NCBI GenBank assembly: GCA_036897485.1
Contig: JAYMTF010001554.1
Coordinates: 1 to 22,622 of the forward strand
Length of the DNA stretch: 22,622 nucleotides
Direction of reading: 5' to 3'
Origin: Pelargonium nanum
Lineage: Eukaryota; Streptophyta; Magnoliopsida; Geraniales; Geraniaceae
Shown: piece after piece, positions 1 to 12,118 of the stretch
Layout of the letters: every line of letters starts with the position of its first letter
Position numbering within the stretch: the stretch's first letter is position 1
Notes under the pieces: generated by a model
Databases searched by the model: none
What the model was told of the DNA's origin: nothing
The model's input: the letters and a program-made list of their open reading frames with translations, nothing else
Made by a program: the position numbers and the translations under genes

Positions 1-67
1 TAACATCTTTTCTTAATATGTGTGAAAAACTCTAAAACGACATTTAATATGAAACGGAGGTAGTATG
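1..67. mobile_element. Right end of a Stowaway-like MITE, cut by the window edge
   Basis: Positions 54-65 read AACGGAGGTAG followed by TA. The reverse complement, CTACCTCCGTT, closely matches the CTCCCTCCGTCCC terminus of plant Stowaway (Tc1/mariner-type) MITEs, which insert at TA. The rest of the element lies to the left of the window, so neither the full inverted repeat nor the TA duplication can be tested. The element is non-coding. Confidence 0.5.
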
Positions 68-225
68 TTTCATTACAAAATTAAAATAATAGTGATTTTA
101 GAAACATATTTCGGGACACTTACTCTAAATTCAAGCATTTAACACTATTTCAGCCCAAAAATAATTCAGACTTTACTTTCGATTCCATCTTCTTGCATCA
201 TATTATATCTTCTTTGGGCTGATTC
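68..225 (+). promoter_or_regulatory. Presumed promoter of the HAC1-type gene
   Basis: This is an AT-rich stretch just upstream of the GC-richer, CT-rich leader. A weak TATA-like stretch, TATTATAT, lies at 201-208 and is a plausible core promoter. No other element stands out. The transcription start is inferred, not seen. Confidence 0.3.
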
Positions 226-789
226 GTGCGCGCTAATTCACACGTGCGTGATTTTGGGGCTGTGACCGAACGACCTTGTCTTCGTCTCCTCGTTCCTGCT
301 CTCAATCTCCGATCGTCGTCGTCGATTCTCAGCAATCACTGTTCGATTCTGTTAACCAATTCGAAGCTTCGATCCTTGCTGCTTTCAATTTCACTCCTCT
401 CTCTCTCTCGCGCCACTTTTTCTCCAGGTTTGACGCGACTTTTGTCTCCTAGGGTTTCTAATTTCATTGCTTTTGATTCGATTCAATTGAGCATCTAGAG
501 CTACTCAAATCTTATTTGTGGATGTCTATGATCCATTTTGTGTTCGATTTCATTTTCTGACTGAGGATTGAATTTTGGGGTCGGGGTCAAAATTTGCAAT
601 TTGTGTTTCATTGACTTGTTTCAATGAATGCGTAATTTCCTCAAATTGTTTCTCACACCAAGTTGTTTCTTTGTTTCTAATTTTAGTTGGTACCTGTGAG
701 AGTTGTTCTGTGACTATCGATAGCTTAATCATGAGTGATGGTGGAATTTTCAAAATGGTGCTTGGAAGTTAGAAGATTCAGTTTTGAGA
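226..789 (+). other. 5' leader region of the HAC1-type gene (start and splicing uncertain)
   Basis: There is a pyrimidine-rich tract with a CT microsatellite near 390-410, typical of plant 5' leaders. If unspliced, the leader carries upstream ATGs at 522 (12 codons), 624 (3 codons), 628 (24 codons) and 731 (13 codons), all closed before the main ATG at 790. The T-rich stretch 500-780 has possible acceptors, for example TTTTAG ending at 685, so a leader intron may remove some of these ATGs. No convincing protein is encoded here. Confidence 0.4.
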
Positions 790-3700
790 ATGAATGTCCA
801 TAGTCAGACGCATATGTCGGGTCAAGTACCGAATCAGCTGCAGCAGCCGCAGCAGCAGAATGGAAATGCCATACCTTCCCAGATGCAAAATTTAGGCAAT
901 GCCGCTGCTCACCGAGCCACATTCAGTATGGATCACGAGCTTCATAGAGCACGAGGCTATATGCAGGAAAAGATGTAAGATGTGTTGACTTGCATACAAA
1001 ATATAATCGATAATTAAGTTTGTTTGGCGATAACTCTTTAGTATTTCAAATTTACTTGTAAAGCTATCTCAATGACGTGGAATATATCACTAATGAGTTT
1101 ATACGTGAAAATATAGCTTCTCAAGCCTTTTCCTTATTTCCTTATACGAACAAAGATTTTACGATCCTTTTAATTAGAATATACTACTTATGGGGGAATT
1201 GATACGAACAAAGATTTTACGAGCCTTAGTTAATTAGAATATACTATTTATGGGGGATTTGCTAGTTGGCTTTATGGGTTATCTCTTACCCAGTTTTAAT
1301 GCGTGGAAGTGTTATTATATTTGTTTCCGATTTATGCATAATATGGCATTCAATTTTTATAATTAGATGTCATATGCTCCGAATTTTTCGTGTTTTGTAC
1401 TCTTCGATGATTATATCAGAAACTTTCCTGATTTTGCTAGAAAGTACTTTATATTTCTCTATGTCTTTTGTCGTTATTCTCTTAAATATCATGTGCACCC
1501 TCTTTCTTTTCCTTTCCTTATCGGGCCATTGTTTCATTCTATACATTCTCTCTATATTCTTTATATTCAATATCAGTTCACGAAAAATATTTATTAGAAT
1601 TGTCTAGGCATCCGCTTGTTGTCATGTATGACTTGTCTATTATTATGGAATACTAAAAATGGTTTTTGTCGTCTTCTGTTTAGCCTTGCAATTTTACTGA
1701 AGCGGCAGCAGCAGCCAATCAATGAAGGACAAAGGAGTAAGTTGACAGATATCGTAAAACGCTTGGAGGAGGGTCTTTTCAGAAATGCTCATAATAAGGT
1801 AGTGAATGCTCTGTTGGTACTCTTAAACTAGTATATAGGCTGACATCCATTTTTGTAAAATATAAATTGTCAAGTATGTGAAAGTAATAGCATGTTGCTG
1901 TTAGTTCCTTGTTATCACTGTCCTTTTTTATATGTTATATAATTGCAGCAGTTAAAATGCAGATTTCTCAAAGACTGATTTTGAGAATATCTTATAGAAA
2001 AACTGTTTGATTATTTATGTTACATTTATACTTCCTGCTGTAGGAAGAGTACTTGAACATGGATACCTTGGAGAGTCGTTTGCAGAATCTGTTGAGGCGT
2101 CCACCTGTAAATGCCCGGAACCAACAATATCAGCAGCTTGTAAATTCATCCACTTCTGCTGGTACAATGATACCTACACCTGGAATGTCCCATGGTGGGA
2201 ATTCAAACTTGATGGTTACATCTTCAGTTGACACTTCAGTTAATAGCATACCATCTGCAAATGTCAACACAGGGAGCCTGTTGCAAACTGGCAATGGCCC
2301 TTCTATTGGCGCACAAGGTGGTAGCTTCAATACATCTGATGGTAATCTCGAGTCTTATAATCATTGTATATTTGTATTAATTTTGTCACTATGTTTTCTC
2401 AACAAGTGTAACACAATCGAGCTATTGCAGCATCTCTGTCAAATGGCTATCAGCAATCACCTGGCAATTTTTCTATTGGGTCTGGTGGCAACATGTCATC
2501 AATGGGCGTGCAGAGAACGACGAGCCAAATGATTCCCACTCCTGGATTTAATAGTAATAATAGTCAATCATACATGAATATGGAGTCATCTAATAATGGA
2601 GGGTTTTCTACTGGTGAATCTACAATGGTATCACAGCCAATGCAGCAAAAGCAGCATGTTGGTGGTCTGAACAGCCGTATCCTGCACAACCTTGGCAGTC
2701 AAATGGGTAGTGGAATTAGGTCTACGTTGCAGCAGAAATCTTATGGGTTCTCAAATGGGGCTCTAAATGGTGGATTAGGGATGATTGCTAACAATTTACA
2801 ACTTCCCAATGTACCGGGTTCCTCCGAGAGCTATCTTTCTTCCACACCCTATGCTAATTCACCCAAACCTTCACAACAGCATTTTGATCAGCATCAGAGA
2901 CCACTTCTGCAGGGTAATCTCTTCTCTCTTTTCTCCAGATGATACTTCGTTATTTTGCATGTATTAGCATTCTCACAGAAGAAAGTTATTTTTCAGGGGA
3001 TGGATATGGCATGAGCAATGTCGATTCTTCTGGATCTGGAAACTTTTACGGAAATGTAACACCTATTGCATCAATGGTGAATACTCAGAATCTAAATTCA
3101 GTAAGCCTGCAGTCTAAGACCAACCCCCATATGATACCCAATCAGTCAAATTTGCACAGTACACAGCAGGCTGCTCCTATGAAGCCTCAAACGATTGATC
3201 AATCAGAAAAGTTGAATTTCCAATCTCCACTGTCTTCAAGAGAAAATATCATGCAATCTCATCAACAGCATTTTCCACAGCAGCAGTTTGTTCATCAGCA
3301 ACGCCAACAGAAGCAGCAAAGTCATCAGCCTCAGCTTTTGTCAAAAAATGATGGTTTTGGTCAGACTCAGCTGACATCTGATCTAGCCAGCCATGTAAAG
3401 CCTGAGCCTGTAGAGCATCCTAATGGAGTTCTCCGTTCACAAGTTCCTGAGATCCAGAGTCAGTTCCAGCAGAACCCAGCTGATTCCAGAGTTGCTCATT
3501 CACTCACTCTTCCTTCTGGCCAGCATGAAATTCACTCGTCAATATCTCAGAATTCTCAACAGATGCAACACTTGTTGCATCCACACCAATTGGTTGCAGA
3601 GTCTCAAAATGACTTTGGCTGCCTTGCGGTTGGAGCACAATCAGAACCAGTCTTGCAGAGTCAATGGTTCTCTCAATCACAAGACAGGGCATCCATTCAA

Positions 3701-6700
3701 GGGAATATGTCATGTGAGCCTGTCCAAGAGGATTTCCATCAGCGAATATCTGGGCAAGATGATGCTCAACGTAATAATTTATCCTCTGAAGGAAAAATTA
3801 TTGGTCAAACTGTTGCCTCAAGAAGTGTCGCTGCTGAACCTCCTAATTTAAGTGGCATCAATTGTAAATCCGGGAACACAAATCGTCAAAGGCAATTTAG
3901 AAATCAACAAAGATGGATTCTGTTCTTGCGGCATGCACGCCGATGTGCAGCTCCTGAGGGGAAATGCCAAGATGTTAATTGTGTAACTGTACAGAAATTG
4001 TTGAGACATATGGATAGATGCAATTTGTCTCAATGCTCATATCCTCGTTGCCGTCATACAAGAGTACTGCTTCATCACCACAAGCATTGCAGGGACCCGG
4101 GTTGCCCTGTTTGTGTTCCTGTCAGAAATTATTTTCTGAAGGCTTGTACCCGTCCTGATACAGCTGTTTTGCCAAGTTCAGTTACCATATCATGTAAATC
4201 CTATGATACTCGAGACTCTGCAGGTAGGTTGATTTCAAACACTCCAATAGCCACTAAAACATTGGAGGATTTACAGCCTTCACCAAAACGAATGAAGTCA
4301 GAGCAGCATTCCCAGTCTGTCATTCCTGAGAGTGAAAGTTCTGCAGTGTCAATTTCTGCTCATAGTGAACCATATGCTCCGCATGATTTACAGCACCAAG
4401 ATTTTCAACAGAATGAGATTGTGCAGCCTATCAAATCTGAAGTTGCAGAAATGAAGATGGAAAATCCTGCAAGTTCTGGACTAGGAAGTCCTAGTGGCAG
4501 TGACATGAAGAAGGGTATTGTGGCTGATCACAGCAACCAAAGGCCTAATGGTGAACCTATCATATATGACGAGGTTACTGGCTTTGCTAAGCAAGAAATT
4601 GTAAAAGTTGAGAAAGAGATTGATCTGGCCAAGCAAGAAAATGTATCACAGCCTGCTGAACCAACAGTTGGAACCAAGTCTGGAAAGCCAAAAATAAAAG
4701 GCGTGTCACTTACTGAACTCTTCACGCCAGAGCAAGTTAGAGAGCATATTTGTGGTCTCAGGCAGTGGGTTGGTCAGGTTAGGTTCTTATGTTGCAATTT
4801 CTTTAGACCATCAGTTTTCAATTGTTCGAACTTAAACATTGAAAAGGATGCATGAAAGAAAATAGGTCTTCCTATATTTTCAGCTAGCTCTCATTAAAAT
4901 TCTTGATTCCTAGATGCCTTAAAATTTGTTATTGCTTGTTGTAATACGATTATTTGCAGGCATAAATTGGATTTCATCTCACAGGTTGGGAATATTATCA
5001 GTTTTGTTATTATGTCCATGTTAAATGATGATGCCTTGTTTTATTCCTTATGCAGAGTAAAGCAAAAGTAGAGAAGAATCAAGCAATGGAGCATGCAATG
5101 AGTGAGAATTCTTGCCAGTTGTGTGCAGTTGAGAAGCTTACTTTTGAACCCCCACCTATCTATTGCACACCATGTGGTGCTCGCATTAAGCGAAATGCAA
5201 TGTATTATACTATGGGAGCTGGTGATACTCGACACTATTTCTGCATTCCATGCTATAATGAAGCACGTGGAGACACCATTCTTGTTGATGGGAATGCTAT
5301 TCAGAAGGCACGGCTTGAAAAGAAGAAAAATGACGAGGAGACTGAAGAATGGGTATGTTCTGTGTATATATCAATATGCGTTAGTATTAAGGCCATTGGA
5401 AATTGCTCATATCTAAGTAACTGTTAATGCTTTTTTTGTAGTGGGTTCAATGTGACAAGTGTGAAGCTTGGCAGCATCAAATTTGTGCCTTGTTTAATGG
5501 TCGAAGAAATGATGGTGGGCAAGCTGAGTATACCTGCCCTAATTGCTATATTGAAGAGGTTGAAAGAGGGGAGCGTATGCCCTTACCACAGAGTGCTGTT
5601 CTTGGGGCCAAAGATCTGCCAAGAACAATCCTAAGCGACCACATAGAACAGCGGTTATTTAGAAGACTAAAACAGGAAAAACAAGAGAGGGCAAGAGTTC
5701 AGAGAAAAAATATTGATGAGGTACTGTTGTATGCTGTTAGTCTTTGTACTACCAAGAATATAGCTCATCTGTTGTGGGTCTATTGCTAACATATCCTTTA
5801 AAGTATGTTATTAAATCCCCCCCCTGAAAATTTGGATATAGACATAATACTACATGATGGCAAAAAAATACATTTACTTCTGACGTACGCATCGTAGTAA
5901 CATAATTTAAGAATGAAAGAGATATATGTGGGGTTTACTGTTGAAGTACTATATCTTAACTACCTGGCTATCTGGATTTTTAATTGGATCATGCTCAGGG
6001 GTCCTTATCTCGAACCTGTCAACTCTGGAGTTCTTAATTTTTGTTTCCCATAGATGACCATGATTGTTATCTGTAGCTAGTCATTTGTACTGCTAATACT
6101 CTCTGCATATTGTGTGTTGTGAGCTAATTACTCTTTTGATCCTGGTATGTAGCAATATTGCTTGTATGGTCTTGTTTTTGAAATTTTATTATAGTCCCTG
6201 CAGTTTGTCAGTAGTCCAATGCTGTTAACTTGATGGTAATTATCGAATCGTGTGAGTTTCATGTGACTGTAATGGTATTTTAGTTCCATTGGACATTGAC
6301 CTGTCTTCCAAAATTGCAGATTGTGATGCAAATCAAGTGAGTTTTTCTTACCTAAAAATCTTTATTGACAGATACCTGGGGCGGAATCACTTGTTATCAG
6401 AGTTGTTTCATCAGTTGACAAAAAGTTGGAAGTGAAGCAACGGTTCCTTGAAATCTTCCAAGATGAGAACTACCCAACAGAGTTTCCATATAAATCTAAG
6501 GTATGCTGGCAATTAAATCCTTACTATTCTATAATAACGTCAATGAAATCTTTAATACTGTTTACTATTGTAATATTATGTAATGGCTCCAAATTTTTAC
6601 CTGATAATTGTTCTTCCAGGTGGTCTTGTTGTTTCAGAAGATTGAAGGTGTAGAGGTATGCTTATTTGGTATGTATGTTCAAGAATTCGGCGCAGAATGT

Positions 6701-9132
6701 CAATTTCCAAATCAGCGCCGTGTTTATCTTTCCTACCTGGATTCTGTAAAATATTTCCGGCCTGAGATCAAAGCAGTGACTGGGGAGGCTCTACGTACAT
6801 TTGTTTACCATGAAATTTTGGTAAGTTAGGCTGCTTATTATTCAGAGTTTCATACCTAAAGGAATACATGATTCTTTTTTTGGATTCATTGGGATGTTAA
6901 CCCTCCTAACTGTTAACTTTCCAGATTGGTTATCTTGAATATTGCAAGAAACGGGGTTTTACAAGCTGCTATATATGGGCTTGCCCTCCACTTAAGGGTG
7001 AAGATTATATTTTATATTGCCATCCAGAAATTCAGAAAACACCAAAATCTGATAAACTTAGGGAATGGTGAGCTTAATACTTTCAGAATATATTCTTCGG
7101 GTCATTTTGTAAATATATTGTTTGTCTTTCTTATTTATAACATTTCTCTTTGGTATGATATCTTCTTATTTCAGGTATCTATCAATGTTAAGAAAAGCTG
7201 CCAAGGAAAATATTGTAGTTGATCTCACTAATTTATATGACCATTTCTTTGTATCCCATGGTGAATGTAAGGCTAAGGTAACTGCAGCTAGGCTGCCTTA
7301 TTTTGATGGTGACTACTGGCCTGGTGCTGCCGAGGACCTAATATATCAGATTCAGCAAGATGAAGATGGCAGAAAAAATAACAAAAAAGGGACAATGAAA
7401 AAAACCATTACAAAAAGGGCTCTAAAAGCATCTGGTCAGTCTGATCTTTCTGGTAACGCTTCAAAGGATCTGCTATTAATGCATAAAGTAATTCTTATAT
7501 CCCAATCTATTTTTATTTTCTAGTTTTTGCCCTATTGATTTATCCTCTCTATGAGTATGCATTTCTTTGTGTCAATATGTTTACTTCTGCAAGCCTACCG
7601 GCATTTGAAAAAGTAAAAAGAAATTCTGACAGTTTTTTTTCCTCTCCAGCTTGGTGAAACCATATCCCCAATGAAGGAAGATTTTATTATGGTTCATTTG
7701 CAGCATTCATGCAGTCACTGTTGTATTCTTATGGTATCTGGCAATCGTTGGGTTTGCAACCAGTGCAAAAATTTCCAGCTTTGTGATAAGTAAGAGTTCA
7801 TCACATACAAAGATATATACTGTAAATTCGTCATTGGTTTCTTGAAGAAAACACCAAAAAAATGTGAAGTTACCAGTTTCTGGTTTTTGTTAATTTGCTC
7901 TGGTTGGTTTCTGATGTTTGTGCATGTTACCTACAGATGCTATGAAGCTGAACAAAAACTTGAGGATAGAGAGAGACATCCTGTCCATCATAGAGAAATA
8001 CATGGGCTTTATGCAGTAAGTTTGTGCAATTAAAACTAGAGGGTTATGAGATTCATTCAATTGTCATTTCTGTTGATACTTTCGCAATATACTCACTGAT
8101 AATTATATGTCTAATATCTGCAGGTTGAAATTACTGGTGTACCTACTGATACCAAGGATCAAGATGAGATTCTTGAGAGTGAATTTTTTGACACAAGACA
8201 GGCATTTTTGAGTCTTTGTCAAGGAAACCATTATCAGTATGATACACTACGACGGGCTAAGCATTCCTCAATGATGGTTCTTTACCATCTTCACAATCCA
8301 ACTGCCCCTGCATTTGTGACAACATGCAATATTTGCCATCTTGATATTGAAGCTGGTCAAGGCTGGCGCTGTGAAGTGTGCCCTGAGTATGATGTATGCA
8401 ATGCTTGTTATCAGAAGGATGGAGGTATTGACCATCCTCATAAGTTGACAAATCACCCATCCATGGCTGATCGTGATGCACAAAATAAAGAAGCTAGGCA
8501 ACTTCGAGTTGTGCAGGTACTATTTGTTGGTTGCAGTTGGATTTAAACATTTTGGACTTGTTCATATCGGTCATAATTAGTATTGAAATGTCTATTTTTT
8601 GTTCACTTCTAAAATCTGGCCATCTTCTGATATGCCTGATATGTGTACTTATTTGCCTTTGCAGCTGAGGAAAATGCTTGATCTTCTGGTGCATGCATCA
8701 CAATGCCGTTCTCCACATTGCCAATACCCAAATTGCCGCAAGGTGAAGGGGCTATTCCGTCATGGTATACAGTGCAGAACACGCGCATCTGGAGGTTGTG
8801 TTCTTTGTAAAAAGATGTGGTATCTCCTTCAACTTCACGCTCGCGCCTGCAAAGAATCTCAGTGCCATGTGCCGCGTTGCAGGTTTGTGCACTAAGCTTT
8901 TGCACATCTGTTACTTCTTTGTTTCATATCTCTATTCATTAGTCATTACCATGTTTACTTCTGATGATACATTTTAGATTCTGGGTTTTAATGTAATTAA
9001 TCAATTGCCTCATTCAGAGATCTGAAAGAACATTTGAGGAGGCTACAACAGCAGTCCGATTCAAGGCGTAGGGCTGCGGTGATGGAGATGATGAGACAGA
9101 GAGCCGCGGAGGTTGCTGGTAGTTCTGGATAA
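790..9132 (+). CDS. HAC1: HAC1-type p300/CBP histone acetyltransferase, 16 coding exons, 1722 aa
   Basis: Nuclear coactivator that acetylates histone lysines using acetyl-CoA. Exons: 790-974, 1684-1798, 2044-2341, 2431-2913, 2997-4777, 5056-5352, 5442-5720, 6372-6500, 6620-6820, 6925-7067, 7175-7487, 7650-7789, 7937-8015, 8124-8516, 8665-8882 and 9018-9132. All joins are GT-AG and keep phase (5169 nt). The start at 790 matches the remembered family opening MNV..HMSGQ. Domains by rough residue: Gln/Ser/Asn-rich N-terminus with two MIPTPG motifs; TAZ1 660-742; [13 protein letters not shown] block 932-954; Cys-rich segment 970-1020; PHD-like finger 1057-1088; KAT11 acetyltransferase about 1130-1425; ZZ fingers near 1427-1485 and 1546-1590; TAZ2 about 1612-1700. 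W1274 (in IWACPP) and Y1305 (in REWY) occupy the positions of p300 Trp1436 and Tyr1467, so the enzyme should be active. The length is close to Arabidopsis HAC1 (about 1700 aa). The close paralogue HAC12 cannot be excluded by eye. No break was found. Confidence 0.96.
1144..1262. repeat. Tandem duplication of about 58 bp in HAC1 intron 1
   Basis: Two adjacent copies begin at 1144 and 1202, each opening with ATACGAACAAAGATTTTACG and closing with TTATGGGGGA. They differ by a few substitutions and a 2-base insertion. They lie wholly inside the intron 975-1683 and do not touch splice sites. Confidence 0.85.
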
Positions 9133-9770
9133 CCAAGTTGTATATAGATACATGGATGTTTTGAAGAGTAGCTTCCAGATAGTGAAGTTGATAATAGTGT
9201 CTGGACGCTCCACTTGGGTGCTGCCCGGAACTAGGGGAGGAGTGTAGGCTAAAGTCGGGAAGTTAAGAGGGTCAGCTACAGTAGACTGGTTTCAATTACG
9301 AGCCAGGGAAGGAGCAATTCTTTCATTTCCTTTGTCTGCAACTTGAGTTTCTCTCATGAAAAGCACGAGAAACCTATAGGAGGAGGAGCTGCCCGGTATC
9401 ATCTTCTTCGACAAGTACTAACCGAAACCCTAGGCTTGCAGATGTCTCTTTTTTTCCTGATTTGGTGATTCTTTGATTTCATCCTCTTGTATTCTCTCAC
9501 AAATGCCATGCCGTGCCACCCGTGGGCGGCGGCGAGTGTACTATAATTATTCTAGTCTGTCCGAAAAAACGTTTTGTTAAAAAGTAACGTTGCGAAAAAT
9601 TTCAGTTTCGAATAGTTTTTTGTTCTTCCACATCTGTTTTTTGTAAAATGTCCTGCTATAGAAGATGGGAGAATAATTAGCATGACCTGAACAGACTCTG
9701 CACCAATTTGTTTTCATTGATATTATAAGAGTTATGTTCTATAAATTATACATTATCATCTTGCAAAAAC
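9133..9770 (+). other. 3' UTR of the HAC1-type gene (end approximate)
   Basis: This follows the TAA at 9130-9132. The first 400 bases keep a gene-like base composition and then become AT-rich. Several AATAAT/ATAAATTA-type stretches between about 9670 and 9750 could act as plant polyadenylation signals. The true end cannot be read from sequence. Confidence 0.4.
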
Positions 9771-10600
9771 TTTGTAGTTGCTCTCTCTCTCTTAGTGATG
9801 ATTTTTTTTTTTTTTGGAAAATGTTCAGTGATTTTATCATGTTGTAGTTGTATTGTAGACATTTTTTCGGTTTAAACCATGGGGTTCCTGAGCAGGCTCG
9901 CACTTTCGCGATAGACACTTTTAAGCCATTTGACCATATCCAGACTAATTCCCATTCGAGGGTATCGTAGACATTTTATTGGATTTGTTGAAAACAAAAT
10001 TGGCCCTTTTTCTCTTCACATGAACCAATAGTGTTGCACTTATGAACAACTCAAAATAATGGGTCACAAGTCCAATTAAAATTTACTATTATATATTTGA
10101 CTTATATTATGACACGATATACTGTCAAAATTACAACTTTATTCTAGAATTACTAGGTTATTAAATATTTTATACAGTCCGTTTAATGAAATGGGTTAGA
10201 CGAGTTAAATGGTTTCGACACGAACACGTTACACTTAAGTTAAAACCTAAGCTTAACATAATTGGTATCTATTAGTGTTAGGTCATGGGTTAGTACTCAA
10301 ATTTTGACCCCCTGTTTAAAGAAAGAAAGAAAAATGGATGCCATATCATATGAGATGGTGACACAATAATACAAGTATGGAAATGGAACAGTGTAAATGC
10401 TAGTTGAGTTGAGGTCTTGAGGAGCAAGTAGATCAAAAGAATAGAGTGATTAAAGAACTACAATTTCTTGCCAATCCCATCACAAAACAATAGTATTAGT
10501 ATTTAAAAAGGTAGGAGATAGTGACTTGTTGTTGTTGTAGACTTGTAGTGAGCTCTCAATTCTCAACTTCTCATGATTAAAGTGATGTCATGGCCATTCC
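9771..10600. other. Intergenic, AT-rich; small insertion with flanking direct repeats
   Basis: No gene is visible. A poly-T run sits near 9803-9815. The 101 bases between two GTAGACATTTT copies (9855-9865 and 9967-9977) are less AT-rich than their surroundings. The stretch about 10020-10320 is AT-rich and holds scattered GGGTCA and TTGACCCC motifs reminiscent of degenerate MITE ends, but I could not define boundaries. From 10320 to 10600 there is only simple AT-rich sequence with GAAA repeats. Confidence 0.5.
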
Positions 10601-10612
10601 AATGCTCCATGA

Positions 10613-10650
10613 GGTAGAGGAAGAGGCAGCCACTAGCCTCTGCCTCTGCC
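10613..10650. repeat. Strong GA/CT-rich hairpin
   Basis: The arms at 10613-10627 and 10636-10650 pair over 15 positions: 13 Watson-Crick pairs, one G-T wobble and one A-G mismatch. The loop is AGCCACTA. It stands out in AT-rich intergenic DNA. The stem is too short for a typical plant microRNA precursor and is not followed by a long T tract, so no function is assigned. Confidence 0.6.
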
Positions 10651-11476
10651 CCACTCTTTTTGTTTTCCTTGTAACCATTCATTTCCTATTCCAAATACTA
10701 CAATTTTCCATTTATGGTGAGACCACAACATATGAGTATCTTTTTCTTGGATTGTATGATGACACTTGACAAATAGACATTTACTATGTTTTTATCTCAT
10801 TTTGAATTTATTTTGTTTATTTTACTGCTTAATATGGCAAAATTTTCTATTTAAAATGATGCATAGTAATCTTTCCCTTTCTACCTCAAATCATTATTTA
10901 ATGTTGTTCAAAGTTTGAATTCTTGCTCATTTGCATGACATAACTGTTGTATAATTTTTATGCAAACAAATAGAACCAACAAAAGAAACCGTGTGTATTA
11001 TTTGAAAATTAATGTACTACACAATAACTCACATCTTGTGTGAGATGAGATTCCTCTTTCTTATTCTTAAACAATTTCCTGTAGTTGATCCATAATTTAT
11101 GTTTCATCTTTCCTTTCTTTCGAGATATCGAATTAGACATAACAAGTAAGAGTAAAACTGTATAAAATATATATTAAATAAACCTTTGACTCGAATATTT
11201 ATAGTGGAGTTGCTCATATCTGAATGGTTTAGATGACGAGATTTTTCAATTGTGATAGATTATAAACAACTTATGTCTTCAATGTGACTAGGATATTCCT
11301 ACTCCATTGATTTTGAAGAAGAGGTGAATTGTGGGTTGAAACTGAGCCAAATCAAACAGATTTGAATTTTATTGAATTAGATTGAGTGAAGTTTTGGATT
11401 AAAATACGATAGCTTAGTCTAGCTCAACTTATATGATAAAAAAACATTTATAGTTGTAAAAAAAGGATTGAGGATT
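10651..11476. other. Intergenic, AT-rich, nothing recognised
   Basis: No coding frame, RNA gene or bounded repeat was found on either strand. The sequence is rich in short A and T runs. Confidence 0.5.
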
Positions 11477-11491
11477 CTAAGCCAAATATTT

Positions 11492-11640
11492 TTGGCTTAT
11501 GCTAACCTATCAATGAGGTGCTAACACCTCATTAAAAATATCGTGTCCGGGCGGGTCGCTCCGCTTCCACCAATTCACTTGGGTGGGTATAAATGAAATT
11601 AAATGAGGTGTCATCATCGGTTTGGCTTAGGCTAAGCCAA
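11492..11640. mobile_element. MITE-like element, 149 bp, with TTGGCTTA terminal inverted repeats
   Basis: The left end TTGGCTTA (11492-11499) and right end TAAGCCAA (11633-11640) are exact inverted repeats, and the similarity extends inward with mismatches. ATATTT flanks both sides (11486-11491 and 11641-11646) as a possible target duplication. It may be 8 bases, AAATATTT, if the terminus is counted two bases shorter. Inside, AATGAGGTG-CTAA-CACCTCATT at 11512-11533 is a perfect hairpin, and AATGAGGTG recurs at 11602-11610. No coding capacity. Family not assigned. Confidence 0.5.
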
Positions 11641-11686
11641 ATATTTGTTGGTTTTTTTTTGATAAACTGAGATATTCAGGGATAGA

Positions 11687-12118
11687 TTAAGGAGGGTTTA
11701 GATGCCGGACCTCTCCAACCGGAATAGTACCATTACAATCCAAAGATAACAAGCTTAAAACACCCACAGGTGGATGAGAAATAAAAGCAGAACTAGAAGA
11801 GAAACCATTAAAACAAAATCGAGCAAGATAGTCTGCCACACTATTCGCTCTTCTACTCACAGCCAGCAGCAAATAGTCTTCAAGCTTCATCAGATTTTCC
11901 CTGCACTCCAGCACAAGAGTTCTAAGAGGGTGAGAGGAAATATTTTGGGAATAAATGATGTCAATCACATTAGTTGCATCCACTTCAAACAAGACCCTTT
12001 GCAGCTGTAAATTCACAGCCAAAGCAGTAGCTTCTTTGAAGGCATGTAACTCAGCAGTTTCACTGTTAGTCCAACCCACAAATTTAATAGAATCTTCTAC
12101 CCAATTATATTTGTTGGC
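11687..12118 (-). pseudogene. Retroelement RNase H-like fragment (truncated)
   Basis: The minus-strand frame is open from about 12118 and ends at TAA 11687-11689; it has no ATG at its head. The translation contains SETAELHAFKEATALAV, VLFEVDATNVIDII and RRANSVADYLAR. These match the E, D and terminal D-containing blocks of the plant RNase H-like domain found at the end of non-LTR retroelement polyproteins and in related cellular fragments. The first conserved block (the DGA region) and any reverse transcriptase are missing, so this is a captured or decayed piece, not a working gene. A stand-alone RNase H-like host gene is a less likely alternative. TTGGCTTA-type motifs lie on both sides. Confidence 0.6.

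Noticed and set aside
226..498. Open frame of 90 codons in the HAC1 leader
   Set aside because: It has no ATG at the start, its composition is that of a CT-rich leader, and it resembles no known protein.
1266..1607. 113-codon hydrophobic open frame
   Set aside because: It lies wholly inside HAC1 intron 1, is rich in F/I/L because the DNA is T-rich, and has no ATG context or similarity. A chance frame.
4778..5055. Alternative acceptors (AG near 4961 and 4985) after HAC1 exon 5
   Set aside because: Using them would insert residues not found in the remembered HAC1 sequence; the acceptor at 5055 gives an exact join of WVGQ to SKAK.
6653..6665. Donor-like GAG|GTATGC inside HAC1 exon 9
   Set aside because: Reading through it gives the conserved [15 protein letters not shown] of the acetyltransferase domain, so it is coding.
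8609..8905. 98-codon minus-strand frame opposite TAZ2
   Set aside because: It is the shadow of a conserved coding exon and shows no independent similarity.
10600..10660. microRNA precursor
   Set aside because: The stem is only about 15 bp with no extended duplex, and I recognise no known mature miRNA in it.
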